A stretch of 53,055 nucleotides of DNA from an uncultured Verrucomicrobiota bacterium (GTDB lineage Bacteria; Verrucomicrobiota; Verrucomicrobiia; Opitutales; Seribacteraceae), in NCBI GenBank assembly GCA_902612125.1, contig CACMBV010000015.1:1-53055 (forward strand). The letters run 5' to 3'. The translations under genes and the position numbers were made by a program. The notes beneath the pieces were generated by a model. The model was not told the DNA's origin, did no database searches, and saw only the letters and a list, made by a program, of their open reading frames with translations. This document shows, in pieces, positions 16,667-26,948 of this stretch (position 1 is the first letter of the stretch; each line of letters opens with the position of its first letter).

Positions 16667-18655
16667 CTAGTTTTCTAAATACTCTAAAAATAAAGATATT
16701 TTTTCTGTATTAAGAATTATTTCGCCCCTTCCATTTATTACTTGAAATTTCTTTTCTTGACCACTTCTACTAATAAATAACGGCCGGGCAGGTAGTTTTG
16801 AGATAAGTGCAAAAGAGGTTTTTGTTTTTGGGATTCTCAACGAAAGAAAACCTGTGGCCTCCTGACAGATTGCAGTAAGGGCATGGGCAATGCCTTCAGG
16901 TGCGTTCTTTGCTATATTAACAAAGCCGGAAAGGTTTTCTTCAAATTCGATCATCCATTGCTGGTCTTTGGTCAAATGATGAAGTTTGGAAAAAATTCTT
17001 AACAAAGTAGAGTTTCCGGAAGGTGTCGAATTATCATACCAAATCTTTTTCCGGCAGGGCATAGGAGTTTGACAGTTTTTTTCAGTAAAAAAGAAACCAG
17101 GGTTTTCAAAATCTTTAAATTTTCGGATAACCTCAAAGGTAAACTTAAGGGCTTTCTCAAGGTAATGATTCGGACACTCCTTGCATGAGTGAGAACCGAC
17201 GCTTTGGAGATCGAGCATTGCCTGAATCCAGAAACAGTAATCATCTAGATTGCCCCATGAATCAACTGCTGTTTCCGGGTAAAGAAAACTGCGAATACGG
17301 TGGTCATTGATTTGAAATTCCCGAGTAATCCATTCCTCAAGCTTAACGGCATCATCCAGAAGAGTTTTATCACCTAAGGCAATAGCTGCCTCGATAAATG
17401 CAGAGACCAGCAGGGCGTTGTGAGCCAGCAGTCTTTTTTCGTCTCGCATGCATAATGTTCTCTGTCCCCTGATTTCTTTGAGTTTCTCAACCCATTGCTT
17501 CTGCTTTTCGATGCTTACATGTTCGTTTGCGATTAGTTGGGGAAGTTTTCTATTATGTGCATTGGACAAAGGTGGTAAAATCGAGAAAAATTGTTGGCCT
17601 TCATCCATTCCCAATGCAGTGATCATATCTGCTTGTTCCCATTCATACAAACCTCCTTCGATGCCATCGGACTCAGCTGATAAAGAAGATGCATAACCAG
17701 TCGCGGGGGAGCCCATTTCTCGGTTGAGCCAAGTAATGATTCCCCTAATTACAGGGTTGTGACTCCCGTCTTTTTGCGCTCTTTCGACCCGCGAGAAAGT
17801 GGAAAGAATAAGAGCATTGTCTGAAAGTATTTTTTCGTAATGCGGTTGAGCCCATTTTAGATCGGTACAGTACCGGAAAAAACCTCCGCCTAAATGATCA
17901 TGAACCCCACTATCTGAGAGTACTCTCAGAGTCTTCGAGATACATCGATCAACTGTTTTCAATTTTTCATCCCTGCTTCGGAGATAACTGCTCTCCTTCA
18001 TGGATAGAAGAAAGTCCAATTTCATTGGTGCGGGGAATTTGGGAGGGGGGGTGAAGCCCCCATTTACTGGGTCATGTAATTTACAAAGCTTATCTATCGC
18101 TAGGACGAGTAAAGTGTGATCCCATTCTTTTGCTGAAGAACAATCAGCCTGATTTGCGTGACAAAGATTTGCAATTACGTTCTCCGCATTCTCAATTAAC
18201 TCATGTTTTGCGGTTCGGTAATGTTCGGAAATCCGGATAAGAACTTGCGACCACGGTGCAAGTCCACTGCCCAAGTCCTCTTTGGGAAAATAAGTGCCCC
18301 CCCAAAACGGACGACCATCAGGAAGACAAAATGCATGTAGAGGCCATCCTGCGGTCTGATCAAACATTCGCACGGCTTCCATGTATATATGGTCGATTTC
18401 CGGCATCTCTTCTCGATCGATTAGTATGGAAATAAAGTGGTTATTCATCAGTGAAGCAATGTAGTCGTCTTGATAGCAGTTTCTAGACATTTCCTGACAC
18501 CAGTGACAAGCGGCGTATCCGATGGATAGAAGGACGGGTTTATCCTCTTTCTGAGCTTTTTTAAGAGTTTCATGGGACCATGGTAGCCATTGAACTGCCT
18601 TGTTTGCATGCTGTTTCAAATATGGGCTCAGTGGTGGTGATGAAGAAAGCGACAT
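16667..18655 (-). CDS. DUF255 thioredoxin-domain protein (YyaL/SPATA20 family)
   Basis: The 662-residue protein belongs to the widespread YyaL family: an N-terminal thioredoxin-like domain followed by an alpha/alpha toroid like that of N-acylglucosamine epimerases. Marks are NKAVQWLPWSHETLKKAQKE at residues 18-37, the active-site-like CHWC at residues 50-53 (here followed by QEMSRNCYQD where HVMAHESF is common), IDREEMPEIDHIYM, AGWPLHAFCLPDGRPFWGGT and later GGGFFRYCTDLKWAQPHYEK. Function in bacteria is not settled; a redox or sugar-related role has been proposed. No signal peptide is seen, so it is cytoplasmic. The start ATG at 18655 is 99 bases from the divergent mutL. The sequence diverges from the commonest CHWCH motif in one position only. 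Confidence 0.92.
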   Translation of the reverse strand: MSLSSSPPLSPYLKQHANKAVQWLPWSHETLKKAQKEDKPVLLSIGYAACHWCQEMSRNCYQDDYIASLMNNHFISILIDREEMPEIDHIYMEAVRMFDQTAGWPLHAFCLPDGRPFWGGTYFPKEDLGSGLAPWSQVLIRISEHYRTAKHELIENAENVIANLCHANQADCSSAKEWDHTLLVLAIDKLCKLHDPVNGGFTPPPKFPAPMKLDFLLSMKESSYLRSRDEKLKTVDRCISKTLRVLSDSGVHDHLGGGFFRYCTDLKWAQPHYEKILSDNALILSTFSRVERAQKDGSHNPVIRGIITWLNREMGSPATGYASSLSAESDGIEGGLYEWEQADMITALGMDEGQQFFSILPPLSNAHNRKLPQLIANEHVSIEKQKQWVEKLKEIRGQRTLCMRDEKRLLAHNALLVSAFIEAAIALGDKTLLDDAVKLEEWITREFQINDHRIRSFLYPETAVDSWGNLDDYCFWIQAMLDLQSVGSHSCKECPNHYLEKALKFTFEVIRKFKDFENPGFFFTEKNCQTPMPCRKKIWYDNSTPSGNSTLLRIFSKLHHLTKDQQWMIEFEENLSGFVNIAKNAPEGIAHALTAICQEATGFLSLRIPKTKTSFALISKLPARPLFISRSGQEKKFQVINGRGEIILNTEKISLFLEYLEN

Positions 18656-18754
18656 AGATCTTATTCTTTAGAGATTCAACAATTACCCAAGCCCAAAGCG
18701 AATGTTAATATTTTCACATTGTCCCAAGTGAATTCTATGCTTAATCAGGTAAGC

Positions 18755-20593
18755 ATGAGCAAAATCCGTATATTGGCAGATCGAGTTGCCAATCAAATTG
18801 CGGCCGGAGAAGTGGTTGAACGACCCGCGTCCGTGGTTAAGGAATTGCTTGAAAATAGTCTGGATGCCGGTGCATCTAGAATTGAGTTGGAGTTCCGCAA
18901 TGGGGGGAAATCATATATTCGAGTGGAGGATAACGGTATAGGGATGTCCCAAGACCAAGCCTTATTGAGCTTGGAAAGGCATGCAACGAGTAAGATTCGT
19001 GAGGCGAGCGATCTGAATCATGTGCGTTCGTTTGGTTTCAGGGGAGAGGCTTTGCCGGCGATTGCAAGTGTTAGTCGTTTTACTCTGAGGACTCGATGTA
19101 AAGAGGAAAAGGAGGGAAGTGAAATTTTGATAAATGGCGGGAAGATTGTGCATGTTAAAGAGTGTGGAATGCCTCTAGGAACAAGGATTGAAGTGTCACA
19201 TCTTTTTAATTCTGTTCCTGGAAGAAGGAAGTTTTTAAAAACAGAAATTACTGAGTCCACGCACCTGATGCATCTTGCAAAACTTTATGCACTGGCTCAT
19301 CCCCATATACATTTCACACTTTTGGAGGGTGGGAGGACTATTTTCAAGTCCCCAGCCTGCAACGACTTAACCGAGAGAGTGAGCGAGATTTTTGGAAAAG
19401 GGTTTGCTGAAAGTTTGACTCATATAAATGCTCAAGAAAATGGACTTCTGCTGAATGGTCTTGTCGGAACGCCCGGTCAGAGCCGACCCACCCGAAAGGA
19501 ACTGATCTTTTTTGTCAACCAGCGTCCAGTTGACAGTAAAACCCTAACCTATGCCACCATCGAAGCATTTCATACTTTCATCCCCCGGGGGAGATTCCCC
19601 CCAGCTATTCTTTTTCTAGAAATAGATCCAGCGAGTTTGGATATAAATGTGCATCCTTCCAAAAAAGAAATCCGCTTTCGTGAAGAGGCAAAAGTAAGGA
19701 ATTTCTTTCTCTCTACTTTGTTAAATCGAAATCGTAATTTTAATTTGCAAGCATCGATAAAACCGAATGAAGTTAAATTGGAAGTCGACTCTTTATCATC
19801 AAAGTTGGTCCCTCAAATCGATCCCAAAGCCCTCGAAATGTACGGGTTGAACCAAACTATGGCTCCTAAAGCTCCGATTGATTCCCCGGAGAAAGATTTT
19901 GACCGGCTTGTGTGGCCATCAGATGAGCAGCCAAATACTGTCATTACTAAGAAAGAGAGTGACGATGATCAGCTAATTCCTGAAAGCTTTGTTAGCTCTC
20001 AGGGGGCAGGTTTGGCAAGTTGGCGTCTGATCGACCGAATGAAGGGAGGCCTGGCACTTTTTGCTACCGCGGAAGGTTTGGTTGCGATGCATGGAATAGC
20101 TGCCCATGAAAGGGTGAGGTTCGAGGAATTACAGGATTGTCTGGAGGGAAAGGTGCAATGCGAAAGTCAATCCCTCTTACTACCTGAAAATTTGCAGTTA
20201 GATTCAGTGGACTCAGATTGCCTAATTCAAAATTCGACTGCGCTGCAGAAAATAGGGTTCGATGTTGAGGAGTTTGGGCGGAATTTTTTTCGCATTAATG
20301 GATGCCCATCCTGGTTATCTCCCGAACGAAGCCTTGTTTTCATAAAAGATTTCTTGGAGATTTCTCGGGAACAAGGGTCGAGTCTACAGACGCTCGACAT
20401 AGTTCAGGAAGCCATGGTTCGAAAATTCAGCTTTAAATCTTGGGAAAGTGAAGGGTTTTCTGACCAGGAAATGATTCTATTGGCTAAAGAACTTCTGCAT
20501 TGTAGGAATCCCTACACTTGCCCAAAGGGAAGACCAACTTTTTTTGAAATTCCAATCCGTGATTTTGAAAAAAAATTTCAAAGAAAAATTTAA
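18755..20593 (+). CDS. mutL: DNA mismatch repair protein MutL
   Basis: MutL couples mismatch recognition by MutS to strand removal. I chose ATG 18755 (MSKIRILADRVANQIAAGEV), with AGGTAAGC just upstream, because this is where the family begins; upstream TTG/ATG codons would add residues not found in MutL. The GHKL ATPase N-domain shows ELLENSLDAGA, the Asp in VEDNGIGM and HATSKI then GFRGEAL near residue 93. The dimerisation C-domain is recognisable by AAHERVRFEELQ near residue 449 and CPKGRPTFFEIP near 588. The endonuclease motif DQHAxxE is replaced by HGIAAHE, and the usual CPHGRP is CPKGRP, so MutL endonuclease activity is doubtful. Length of 612 residues is normal. Confidence 0.95.
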   Translation: MSKIRILADRVANQIAAGEVVERPASVVKELLENSLDAGASRIELEFRNGGKSYIRVEDNGIGMSQDQALLSLERHATSKIREASDLNHVRSFGFRGEALPAIASVSRFTLRTRCKEEKEGSEILINGGKIVHVKECGMPLGTRIEVSHLFNSVPGRRKFLKTEITESTHLMHLAKLYALAHPHIHFTLLEGGRTIFKSPACNDLTERVSEIFGKGFAESLTHINAQENGLLLNGLVGTPGQSRPTRKELIFFVNQRPVDSKTLTYATIEAFHTFIPRGRFPPAILFLEIDPASLDINVHPSKKEIRFREEAKVRNFFLSTLLNRNRNFNLQASIKPNEVKLEVDSLSSKLVPQIDPKALEMYGLNQTMAPKAPIDSPEKDFDRLVWPSDEQPNTVITKKESDDDQLIPESFVSSQGAGLASWRLIDRMKGGLALFATAEGLVAMHGIAAHERVRFEELQDCLEGKVQCESQSLLLPENLQLDSVDSDCLIQNSTALQKIGFDVEEFGRNFFRINGCPSWLSPERSLVFIKDFLEISREQGSSLQTLDIVQEAMVRKFSFKSWESEGFSDQEMILLAKELLHCRNPYTCPKGRPTFFEIPIRDFEKKFQRKI

Positions 20594-20652
20594 TTTCATA
20601 ATGACTTAAAAAAATGCTTTCCCTTGTCCTGATTTCATAGAAGAATCACTCG

Positions 20653-21936
20653 ATGAATTCTTTCTTACTAAAATTAAACGCTCCGCTTACATCCACTCTG
20701 ATCGCATCTTTTTCTCTACAAACATCTTGTGAAGTTTCTAAATATGGAAGCAAAGCAAAAGAGATGGTAATTCAAAGTTCGTCCTATGTTAGCGAAAAAA
20801 GTAATTCTGCCTATCAGGTATCCAAGGAAAAATTAGGAATGACTGAATCCAAAACCCCTAAACCAAAGCCGATGTCCGTAGCCAAGACAAAGTTTGGAGA
20901 AATGACCGATGGGTCCATTGTCAGCAAGTACACCTTGAGTAATGCGAATGGGATGAGAGTTGGAATTCTTGATTATGGAGGAACTGTAAAGGAAATTTTT
21001 GCCCCTGACCGTAACGGTAAGTTTGCTAATGTATCACTAGGTTTTGACAACCTTAGGGATTATCTTGAGAAAAGCCCATACTTCGGATGCATAACTGGGA
21101 GGTATGCTAATCGCATTGCGATGGGACAGTTTGTATTGGATGATAATAAGTACAAGTTGGCTACCAATAATGGACCTAATCACTTGCATGGAGGGGATCG
21201 TGGTTTTGATAAATATGTATGGAGAGCCCGTGTTCTTAACATAGGCACTGGTGTCGAGTTTACCCGGACCAGTCCTGATGGAGAAGAAGGCTATCCGGGT
21301 AATTTGAAATGTAAAGTTAGGTATATCTTAACTGATGAAAATGAACTGGTCGTTGAATATGAAGCCCAGACCGATAAAGCCACTGTCATAAACCTTACCA
21401 ATCACACTTATTTTAATTTGGCCGGTGAGGGTTCCGAAACTATTTTGGAACATGAACTACTTCTCCCTGGGGATCATTATGTGGCTACGGATAACACCAA
21501 TATTCCCACTAAAATTGCAGCAGTGCAGGGAACCCCTATGGATTTTCGAAGTTTTACCAAAATCGGAAAACGAATCGAATCATCCGATGAACAGATTGAA
21601 TTCGGTAAAGGATATGACCACACTTGGCTGGTCTCCGAAAACAAAAATGAAGACGGCTTGCACCATGCAGCAACTCTCAGGGATCCAAGCACGGGAAGAA
21701 TTCTCGAAATTCATACCGATCAGCCTGGAATTCAGTTCTATTCCGGAAATTACCTTGATGGGTCCATCACCGGTCACGGAGGAAAATCCTATCCATTGAG
21801 ATCAGGACTCTGTTTAGAAACCCAAGTTTTCCCTGACAGTCCCAACCACCAAGGAGAAGACGGTTGGAAGTCATGTGTTCTTCACCCCGGAGATGTTTAT
21901 ACTCATAAAACTGTTCACCGCTTTTATGCTGAATAG
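20653..21936 (+). CDS. galM: Aldose 1-epimerase (mutarotase), exported form
   Basis: The enzyme interconverts alpha and beta anomers of galactose, glucose and related sugars. The 427-residue protein has a long N-terminal extension: a hydrophobic stretch (TSTLIASFSLQTSCEVSK) that could be a signal peptide with a lipoprotein-like Cys, then a polar linker to about residue 75. The GalM core follows, with GRYANRIAMGQFVLDDNKY, NHLHGGDRGFDKYVWRA near residue 176, the catalytic His in NLTNHTYFNLAG near 249, and the catalytic Glu in SGLCLETQVFPDSPNH near 386. Exported mutarotases commonly act on sugars released from polysaccharides; that role is inference here. It is followed 62 bases later by glycogen phosphorylase on the same strand, though with its own likely promoter. 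Confidence 0.93.
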   Translation: MNSFLLKLNAPLTSTLIASFSLQTSCEVSKYGSKAKEMVIQSSSYVSEKSNSAYQVSKEKLGMTESKTPKPKPMSVAKTKFGEMTDGSIVSKYTLSNANGMRVGILDYGGTVKEIFAPDRNGKFANVSLGFDNLRDYLEKSPYFGCITGRYANRIAMGQFVLDDNKYKLATNNGPNHLHGGDRGFDKYVWRARVLNIGTGVEFTRTSPDGEEGYPGNLKCKVRYILTDENELVVEYEAQTDKATVINLTNHTYFNLAGEGSETILEHELLLPGDHYVATDNTNIPTKIAAVQGTPMDFRSFTKIGKRIESSDEQIEFGKGYDHTWLVSENKNEDGLHHAATLRDPSTGRILEIHTDQPGIQFYSGNYLDGSITGHGGKSYPLRSGLCLETQVFPDSPNHQGEDGWKSCVLHPGDVYTHKTVHRFYAE

Positions 21937-21998
21937 CTTAAATTTGAAGATCTCATTACTCCCAAAAAATATGGCCTGTCCTTTGCCAGTATGAATCT

Positions 21999-24467
21999 AT
22001 GATTAAGGAAAATTCGGGAACTAATTCAGTGATTATGGAGCCTGCTCATCATTCTGCAAACAGTTTAAGAGATGCTATTGAAAGGCATTTACGCCTTACT
22101 TTGGCCCGTCATTTAAAAAATGCATCCAAAAGAGAAATTTGGATGGCCACATGTTATGCAGTTAGAGACCAGATAATTGACCGCTTTATTCATACTCAAG
22201 CCAAACATAGTGAAGCTAAAACAAGGCGTGTTTATTACTTAAGTTTGGAATACTTAATGGGAAGATTGCTAAGTTCAAATTTGTGTAATGCAGGAGTCTT
22301 GGTTGAAGCTAGAATTGCACTTAATGATCTCGGCTACGATTTAAATGAATTAGTGGAAGAGGAGCATGATATGGGTCTAGGAAACGGTGGCTTGGGGCGA
22401 CTGGCTGCATGTTTCTTGGATTCGATGGCTACCATGGATTTGCCCGCGATAGGCTACGGTATTCATTATCAGTTTGGTTTGTTCCGGCAGAGTTTTGATA
22501 AGGGCAGGCAGATAGAGAAACCTGATGACTGGCTACGGGAGGGGAATCCATGGGAAATTGCCCGCCCTCAGTACGCTCAAAAAGTGAAATTGTATGGGCA
22601 GGTAGAACATGGTTACGATGATTTGGGTCATTACCGCCCGCAGTGGATAGGCTTTAAGGAGATAGAAGGAATACCCTATGACTTAGCCGTCGTAGGGTAC
22701 GCAACCGATACGGTAAATTTCCTGAGATTGTGGGAATCAAAGTCCTCGCAGGAGCTAGATTTACGGGTCTTTAACCAAGGCGGGTATGTCGAGGCGGTGC
22801 GGGAGAAAGCCATGGGCGAAACCATTTCAAAGGTTTTATATCCTAATGACGAAACTGAAAGTGGGAAGGAGCTGCGGCTGGTCCAACAATACTTTTTTGT
22901 CAGTTGTTCACTGCAGGATTTACTTCGTCGTTTTCGAAGGGAGCATCAGGATTGGAAAGATTTTCCTAAAAAGGTAGTCATCCAACTTAATGATACGCAC
23001 CCTGCGGTAGCAGTCTTGGAATTATTAAGATTTTTTCTTGATGAGGAGGGAATGTCATGGGAAGAGGCATGGTTTCTGGTCCAGAATTCTTTCGCTTACA
23101 CCAATCATACTCTTTTACCCGAAGCTCTCGAAACTTGGGGTGAAGCCCTTTTCGGTAAAGTGCTTCCACGACACTTACAACTTGTTCTGGAAATTAATCG
23201 TCGTTTTGAGAAGGAAATTCGTACTCGATTTCCGGGAGACGAAGAGCGTGTTCACCGCATGTCAATTGTGACCGATGGCCAAGTGCGGATGGCCTACCTT
23301 TCAGTGGTGGCTAGCCGCTCGGTCAACGGAGTCGCGGCCCTTCATACCCAGTTGCTCAAACAAAGATTAATGAGTGATTTTGCGGAGATATATCCTGACC
23401 GTTTTAATAATAAAACCAATGGGATAACCCCGAGAAGATGGCTGCTGGGATGTAATCCGGAATTGGCGAAATTAATCGACGAGGTGGTCGAACCAGGATG
23501 GTTGACTGATCTTGCGAAATTGAGGGGATTGGAGAAAGTTTCCGGTGATTCTTCCTTTCAGGAAAAGTTCATGACGGTCAAACTTCGAAATAAGCAGTTA
23601 CTTACGGGGATTATAAATCAAAAATTCGGATTGCAACTTGATTCAGATGCGATTTTCGATTCCCAAATCAAGCGTCTTCACGAATATAAAAGGCAACATT
23701 TAAACCTGCTGCATATTCTGACGCTCTACAGAAGACTTCTTAATGATCCTGTTTTGGAAATTAATAAGCGGGTCTTCTTCTTTGGAGCCAAAGCCGCCCC
23801 CGGTTATCACTTAGCAAAGGTTATTATACATGCAATCAATCTTGTCGCGAGAAGGATCAATCAGGATGAGAGAATCAGGGATTTGCTTAAAGTCTTTTTC
23901 TGGCCAAACTACGGCGTTTCTGCCGCTGAAAAAATTATTCCGGCCACTGACTTATCTGAGCAGATTTCAACCGCAGGCAAGGAAGCTTCAGGCACCGGAA
24001 ACATGAAGTTTGCCCTTAATGGTGCACTAACCGTGGGCACATTGGACGGAGCCAATGTTGAAATCAGAGAAGAGGTTGGGGATGATAATATTTTCATTTT
24101 TGGAAAAACGGTTGACGGTATTCAAAACCTACGGGATGCAGGATATGATCCCCGTTCATATTATGAGAAAGATGAGGAGCTTAAGGCTGTGATCGATTGG
24201 CTAGCTTCTGATTTTTTTTCTCCGGAAGAGGGGCCGGTTCTGCAAGATCTGTCAAAAAGCCTTCTCGAGTGGGGAGACCCCTATTTTATTTTGGCTGATT
24301 ATCGTGACTATGTGGAGGCTCAGGAGAAAATTAACTCGGTTTACAGTGACAAAGGCAAGTGGGCTGAGATGGCAATTTGTAATGTTGCCGGTTCTGGAAA
24401 ATTTTCATCGGATCGTACTATATCCCAATATGCTGAAGAAATTTGGAACCTGAATCCCATCACTTAA
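21999..24467 (+). CDS. glgP: Glycogen/starch/alpha-glucan phosphorylase
   Basis: The enzyme splits alpha-1,4-glucan with phosphate to release glucose 1-phosphate, using pyridoxal phosphate, in the cytoplasm. The 822-residue length and sequence match the GT35 family: [19 protein letters not shown] near residue 80, [20 protein letters not shown] near 126, and the PLP-lysine segment [16 protein letters not shown] near residue 662, with the cofactor lysine around 669, then [23 protein letters not shown] at 21999 gives a 25-residue leader before the conserved core; an internal ATG (MEPAHHSAN) 12 codons later is also possible. The DUF3108 gene follows after 5 bases and is probably co-transcribed. 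Confidence 0.97.
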   Translation: MIKENSGTNSVIMEPAHHSANSLRDAIERHLRLTLARHLKNASKREIWMATCYAVRDQIIDRFIHTQAKHSEAKTRRVYYLSLEYLMGRLLSSNLCNAGVLVEARIALNDLGYDLNELVEEEHDMGLGNGGLGRLAACFLDSMATMDLPAIGYGIHYQFGLFRQSFDKGRQIEKPDDWLREGNPWEIARPQYAQKVKLYGQVEHGYDDLGHYRPQWIGFKEIEGIPYDLAVVGYATDTVNFLRLWESKSSQELDLRVFNQGGYVEAVREKAMGETISKVLYPNDETESGKELRLVQQYFFVSCSLQDLLRRFRREHQDWKDFPKKVVIQLNDTHPAVAVLELLRFFLDEEGMSWEEAWFLVQNSFAYTNHTLLPEALETWGEALFGKVLPRHLQLVLEINRRFEKEIRTRFPGDEERVHRMSIVTDGQVRMAYLSVVASRSVNGVAALHTQLLKQRLMSDFAEIYPDRFNNKTNGITPRRWLLGCNPELAKLIDEVVEPGWLTDLAKLRGLEKVSGDSSFQEKFMTVKLRNKQLLTGIINQKFGLQLDSDAIFDSQIKRLHEYKRQHLNLLHILTLYRRLLNDPVLEINKRVFFFGAKAAPGYHLAKVIIHAINLVARRINQDERIRDLLKVFFWPNYGVSAAEKIIPATDLSEQISTAGKEASGTGNMKFALNGALTVGTLDGANVEIREEVGDDNIFIFGKTVDGIQNLRDAGYDPRSYYEKDEELKAVIDWLASDFFSPEEGPVLQDLSKSLLEWGDPYFILADYRDYVEAQEKINSVYSDKGKWAEMAICNVAGSGKFSSDRTISQYAEEIWNLNPIT

Positions 24468-24472
24468 AATTG

Positions 24473-25237
24473 ATGTTCCGGTTTTCAATAAAATATTTAT
24501 TATTAATTCTTCTCGTTCCTTATCAGCTTTGTTTATCGGGGACCCCAAATGCTCCCTTCTTGCCTGGTGAAAATCTTGAATATTCTCTTAAGTGGGGATT
24601 TCTTCCGGTGGGGTTTGCAACGATGGAAGTCGGTCCCCGAAAACAGGGCGGTGAAGAGCCTTGGGAAGTTCGCTTTTCAGTAAGAACCAACAGTTTTGCT
24701 GATAATTTTTACAAAGTAAGGACCCATATTACCAGTTGGGTCGACATGAATTTTACCCGGTCATTAAAATATCAAAAGTCACAACAAGAGGGAAAAACGA
24801 ACAAAGAGATCATAGTTGATTTTAACTACGAAAAGGAAAAAGTTATTTTTAGTGAGAACAACCAGTTACCCCGAACCTTAACTTTAACCCAAAGCGTCTA
24901 TGATCCATTGTCCATTGCTTTTGCTTTTCGTTTTATTCCAAGTAATCAGCAGCAAAAGAAAACACTTCCAGTATGTGACGGGAAAAAATTCCTCGATATC
25001 AGATTAAATGTCGGAGAAAAAGTAAAGATTGAAGTCCCCTACGGAACTTTTTGGGCAAATGAAGTGGTCCCTGACATGAAGAACTTAAGTGGCGTATTTA
25101 AAAAGAGTCCCAGGGGAGTTTTAAAGATTTGGTATTCTGCAGATCAACAAAGAATCCCGATTAAGATAAGCAGCGAAGTGATTGTGGGTAGTTTTACTGC
25201 ACAACTAGTAAGGGCAAAAGGATTGAAAATGAACTAA
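24473..25237 (+). CDS. DUF3108-type exported protein
   Basis: The 254-residue protein begins with a clear signal peptide (MFRFSIKYLLLILLVPYQLC) and then the DUF3108-style opening PFLPGENLEYSLKWGFLPVG, with further marks FATMEVGPR, VRTNSFADNFYKVRTHITSW and LPRTLTLTQSVYDPLSIAFA. The region near the end is a beta-rich segment ending in SAQQRIPIKISSEVIVG-like sequence (seen as SADQQRIPIKISSEVIVGSF). These proteins are predicted beta-sandwich envelope proteins of unknown function. ATG at 24473, five bases after the glgP stop, gives the signal peptide directly; an ATG 30 bases upstream would overlap glgP and bury the signal. It converges on the LysR gene with 2 bases between the stops. Confidence 0.85.
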   Translation: MFRFSIKYLLLILLVPYQLCLSGTPNAPFLPGENLEYSLKWGFLPVGFATMEVGPRKQGGEEPWEVRFSVRTNSFADNFYKVRTHITSWVDMNFTRSLKYQKSQQEGKTNKEIIVDFNYEKEKVIFSENNQLPRTLTLTQSVYDPLSIAFAFRFIPSNQQQKKTLPVCDGKKFLDIRLNVGEKVKIEVPYGTFWANEVVPDMKNLSGVFKKSPRGVLKIWYSADQQRIPIKISSEVIVGSFTAQLVRAKGLKMN

Positions 25238-25239
25238 TA

Positions 25240-26133
25240 TCAATCGATATCTATGGGTTTATTTTGCATCAGTTCGACAAACGACCTTAAGGCCGGTGTT
25301 AAAAGTCTATTTTTTTTGTGGATAATCGCGAGGGGACGGTTGTGCATCCCTCCTTCGAGTTTATAAGTGACAAGTTGCTTTCTTTCCGACTCCGTAAGAA
25401 CCGTACTTGCCGGTAGAATGGCAATACCGGCGTTGATTTCGATCGCACGTTTGACCGTTTCAACATTATCAAATTCCATTGCGATATTTACTTGGATTCC
25501 CGCACGGTTGAGTATTTCATCGGTGGCTTTGCGGGTAGGAATGTCTTTTTCAAAGGCAATAAAATCCATGTTAGTGAGGTCATCGATGGCAATAGCCCTT
25601 TTCTTTGTAAGTTTGTGCTCAGGGCTCATCACTATAATAAGTTCATCGTTGGCAAAGGAAATGACGGTCAATTCTTTATGCGGGGTTGGAAACGCGACTA
25701 ATCCCAAATCAGCATTACCATGGAGTACATCCTCATAAACTAGGTTGGCTCTGCGATATTCAACCCGAGCATTTACCGAAGGAAATTGCTTGATGAAAAC
25801 TTTCAGATAGGGAGGAAGTTCATGAAGACCAATGCTATTTACTGTGGAGATTTGAATTGTACCACTTACGATGTTGCTCATTTCCTGAATCTCGCAATTC
25901 AGTTTTTCGTACAAACCCAATATATCCTTGTATGTTGTGTAGAGCACAGTTCCCTGTGGGGTTAATCTGAATTTTTTTTGGTTACGGTCAATGATCAGCA
26001 TATCATAGTGAGACTCCATAGCTTTGAGCTGCTGACTCACGGCTGATTGGGTGACTTCATTCAATCTTGCCGCCTTGGAAAAGCTTTTTGTCTCGACCAA
26101 ATCACAAAAGGTTTTGAAATTTTGAATATGCAT
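25240..26133 (-). CDS. LysR-family transcription regulator
   Basis: The 297-residue length and layout are typical. An N-terminal winged helix-turn-helix lies at residues 1-60 (FCDLVETKSFSKAARLNEVT, then QSAVSQQLKAMESHY). A linker helix and a periplasmic-binding-protein-like effector domain follow (VSGTIQISTVNSIGLHELPP, GNADLGLVAFPT, VMSPEHKL, EINAGIAILPAS). The effector is not known. It is divergent from the yggS-like gene with 55 AT-rich bases between the starts. LysR regulators often control the divergent neighbour, so regulation of that gene is a reasonable but untested guess. Confidence 0.93.
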   Translation of the reverse strand: MHIQNFKTFCDLVETKSFSKAARLNEVTQSAVSQQLKAMESHYDMLIIDRNQKKFRLTPQGTVLYTTYKDILGLYEKLNCEIQEMSNIVSGTIQISTVNSIGLHELPPYLKVFIKQFPSVNARVEYRRANLVYEDVLHGNADLGLVAFPTPHKELTVISFANDELIIVMSPEHKLTKKRAIAIDDLTNMDFIAFEKDIPTRKATDEILNRAGIQVNIAMEFDNVETVKRAIEINAGIAILPASTVLTESERKQLVTYKLEGGMHNRPLAIIHKKNRLLTPALRSFVELMQNKPIDID

Positions 26134-26188
26134 AATTTATATTTATTAATTAAACTAATTCTAAGCAAATTCTATATTCGATAATCTT
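26134..26188. promoter_or_regulatory. Divergent AT-rich promoter region, possible LysR binding site
   Basis: The 55 bases between the start of the LysR gene (minus) and the start of the YggS-like gene (plus) are strongly AT-rich and include the palindrome TTAATTAA at about 26147-26154. LysR regulators usually bind T-N11-A half-palindromes in such divergent spacers. The exact site and the promoter boxes cannot be fixed by eye. Confidence 0.35.
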
Positions 26189-26878
26189 ATGATAAGTAAA
26201 AAAGAATTTTCTAAAAACTTACTCTCTGTTAAGCAACAGATAGATAGAGCATGTCATAAGTTTGGCCGATCTGCAGAAGAAATTACTCTTCTTCCAGTGA
26301 CCAAAAATTGGCCAGTTGATGCTGTCACCATGTGTGCAGACAATGGAATCAAAAGAGTAGGGGAAAATCGAGTTCAGGAAGCCATTGAAAAGATGGATAA
26401 TGTGTCCGAAATCGGTTTTGAGTTAATCGGTCATTTGCAAAGCAACAAGGCTAAATTTGTTGTGGGTAAATTCACATGCATTCAAAGTGTTGACTCTATG
26501 AAAATACTAGAAAAATTGGGTAAATTTGCTGATAATTACCAAGTCACTCAACCCCTATTATTGCAAATTAATGCAGGGAACGACCCTGCTAAGTATGGAA
26601 TTTCTATCAAAGAAACCCAAGCAGTTCTGGCAATGGCTCTGAGCATACCATCGTTACGAATCGATGGATTTATGGCGATTGCTCCCTATGACCCCGGAAA
26701 CAAGGACACAGCTAGGAGGTGTTTTGCCAACCTTCGAGCACTGCGGGACTCGATGGAAGAAAAGTACAATCAGCCTTTTCCAGTTTTATCCATGGGAATG
26801 TCGGGTGATCTTGAGGAAGCCATTGCAGAGGGGAGTACCATGATTCGGGTGGGTTCTGCATTATTTGGCCAGCGTTAA
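26189..26878 (+). CDS. YggS/PROSC-family pyridoxal phosphate homeostasis protein
   Basis: Proteins of this family bind pyridoxal 5'-phosphate on a single-domain TIM barrel and help keep free PLP and amino acid pools in balance; no enzyme activity is generally found. The 229-residue sequence shows the PLP lysine in LLPVTKNWPVDAV (Lys 39), VGENRVQEAIEKMDNV, ELIGHLQSNKAKFVVGKF, LLLQINAGNDPAKYGI (NxGxxxxKxG pattern), IDGFMAIAPYD and the phosphate loop VLSMGMSGDLEEAIAEGSTM then IRVGSALFGQR at the end. All family landmarks are in order and the length is normal. It starts 55 bases from the divergent LysR gene. Confidence 0.95.
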   Translation: MISKKEFSKNLLSVKQQIDRACHKFGRSAEEITLLPVTKNWPVDAVTMCADNGIKRVGENRVQEAIEKMDNVSEIGFELIGHLQSNKAKFVVGKFTCIQSVDSMKILEKLGKFADNYQVTQPLLLQINAGNDPAKYGISIKETQAVLAMALSIPSLRIDGFMAIAPYDPGNKDTARRCFANLRALRDSMEEKYNQPFPVLSMGMSGDLEEAIAEGSTMIRVGSALFGQR

Positions 26879-26948
26879 TCATACCATGAGAGATTTCTAG
26901 TAATGCTTGATCAATGGCACGGATGATGCCAATTTATTCAATAAAGTA

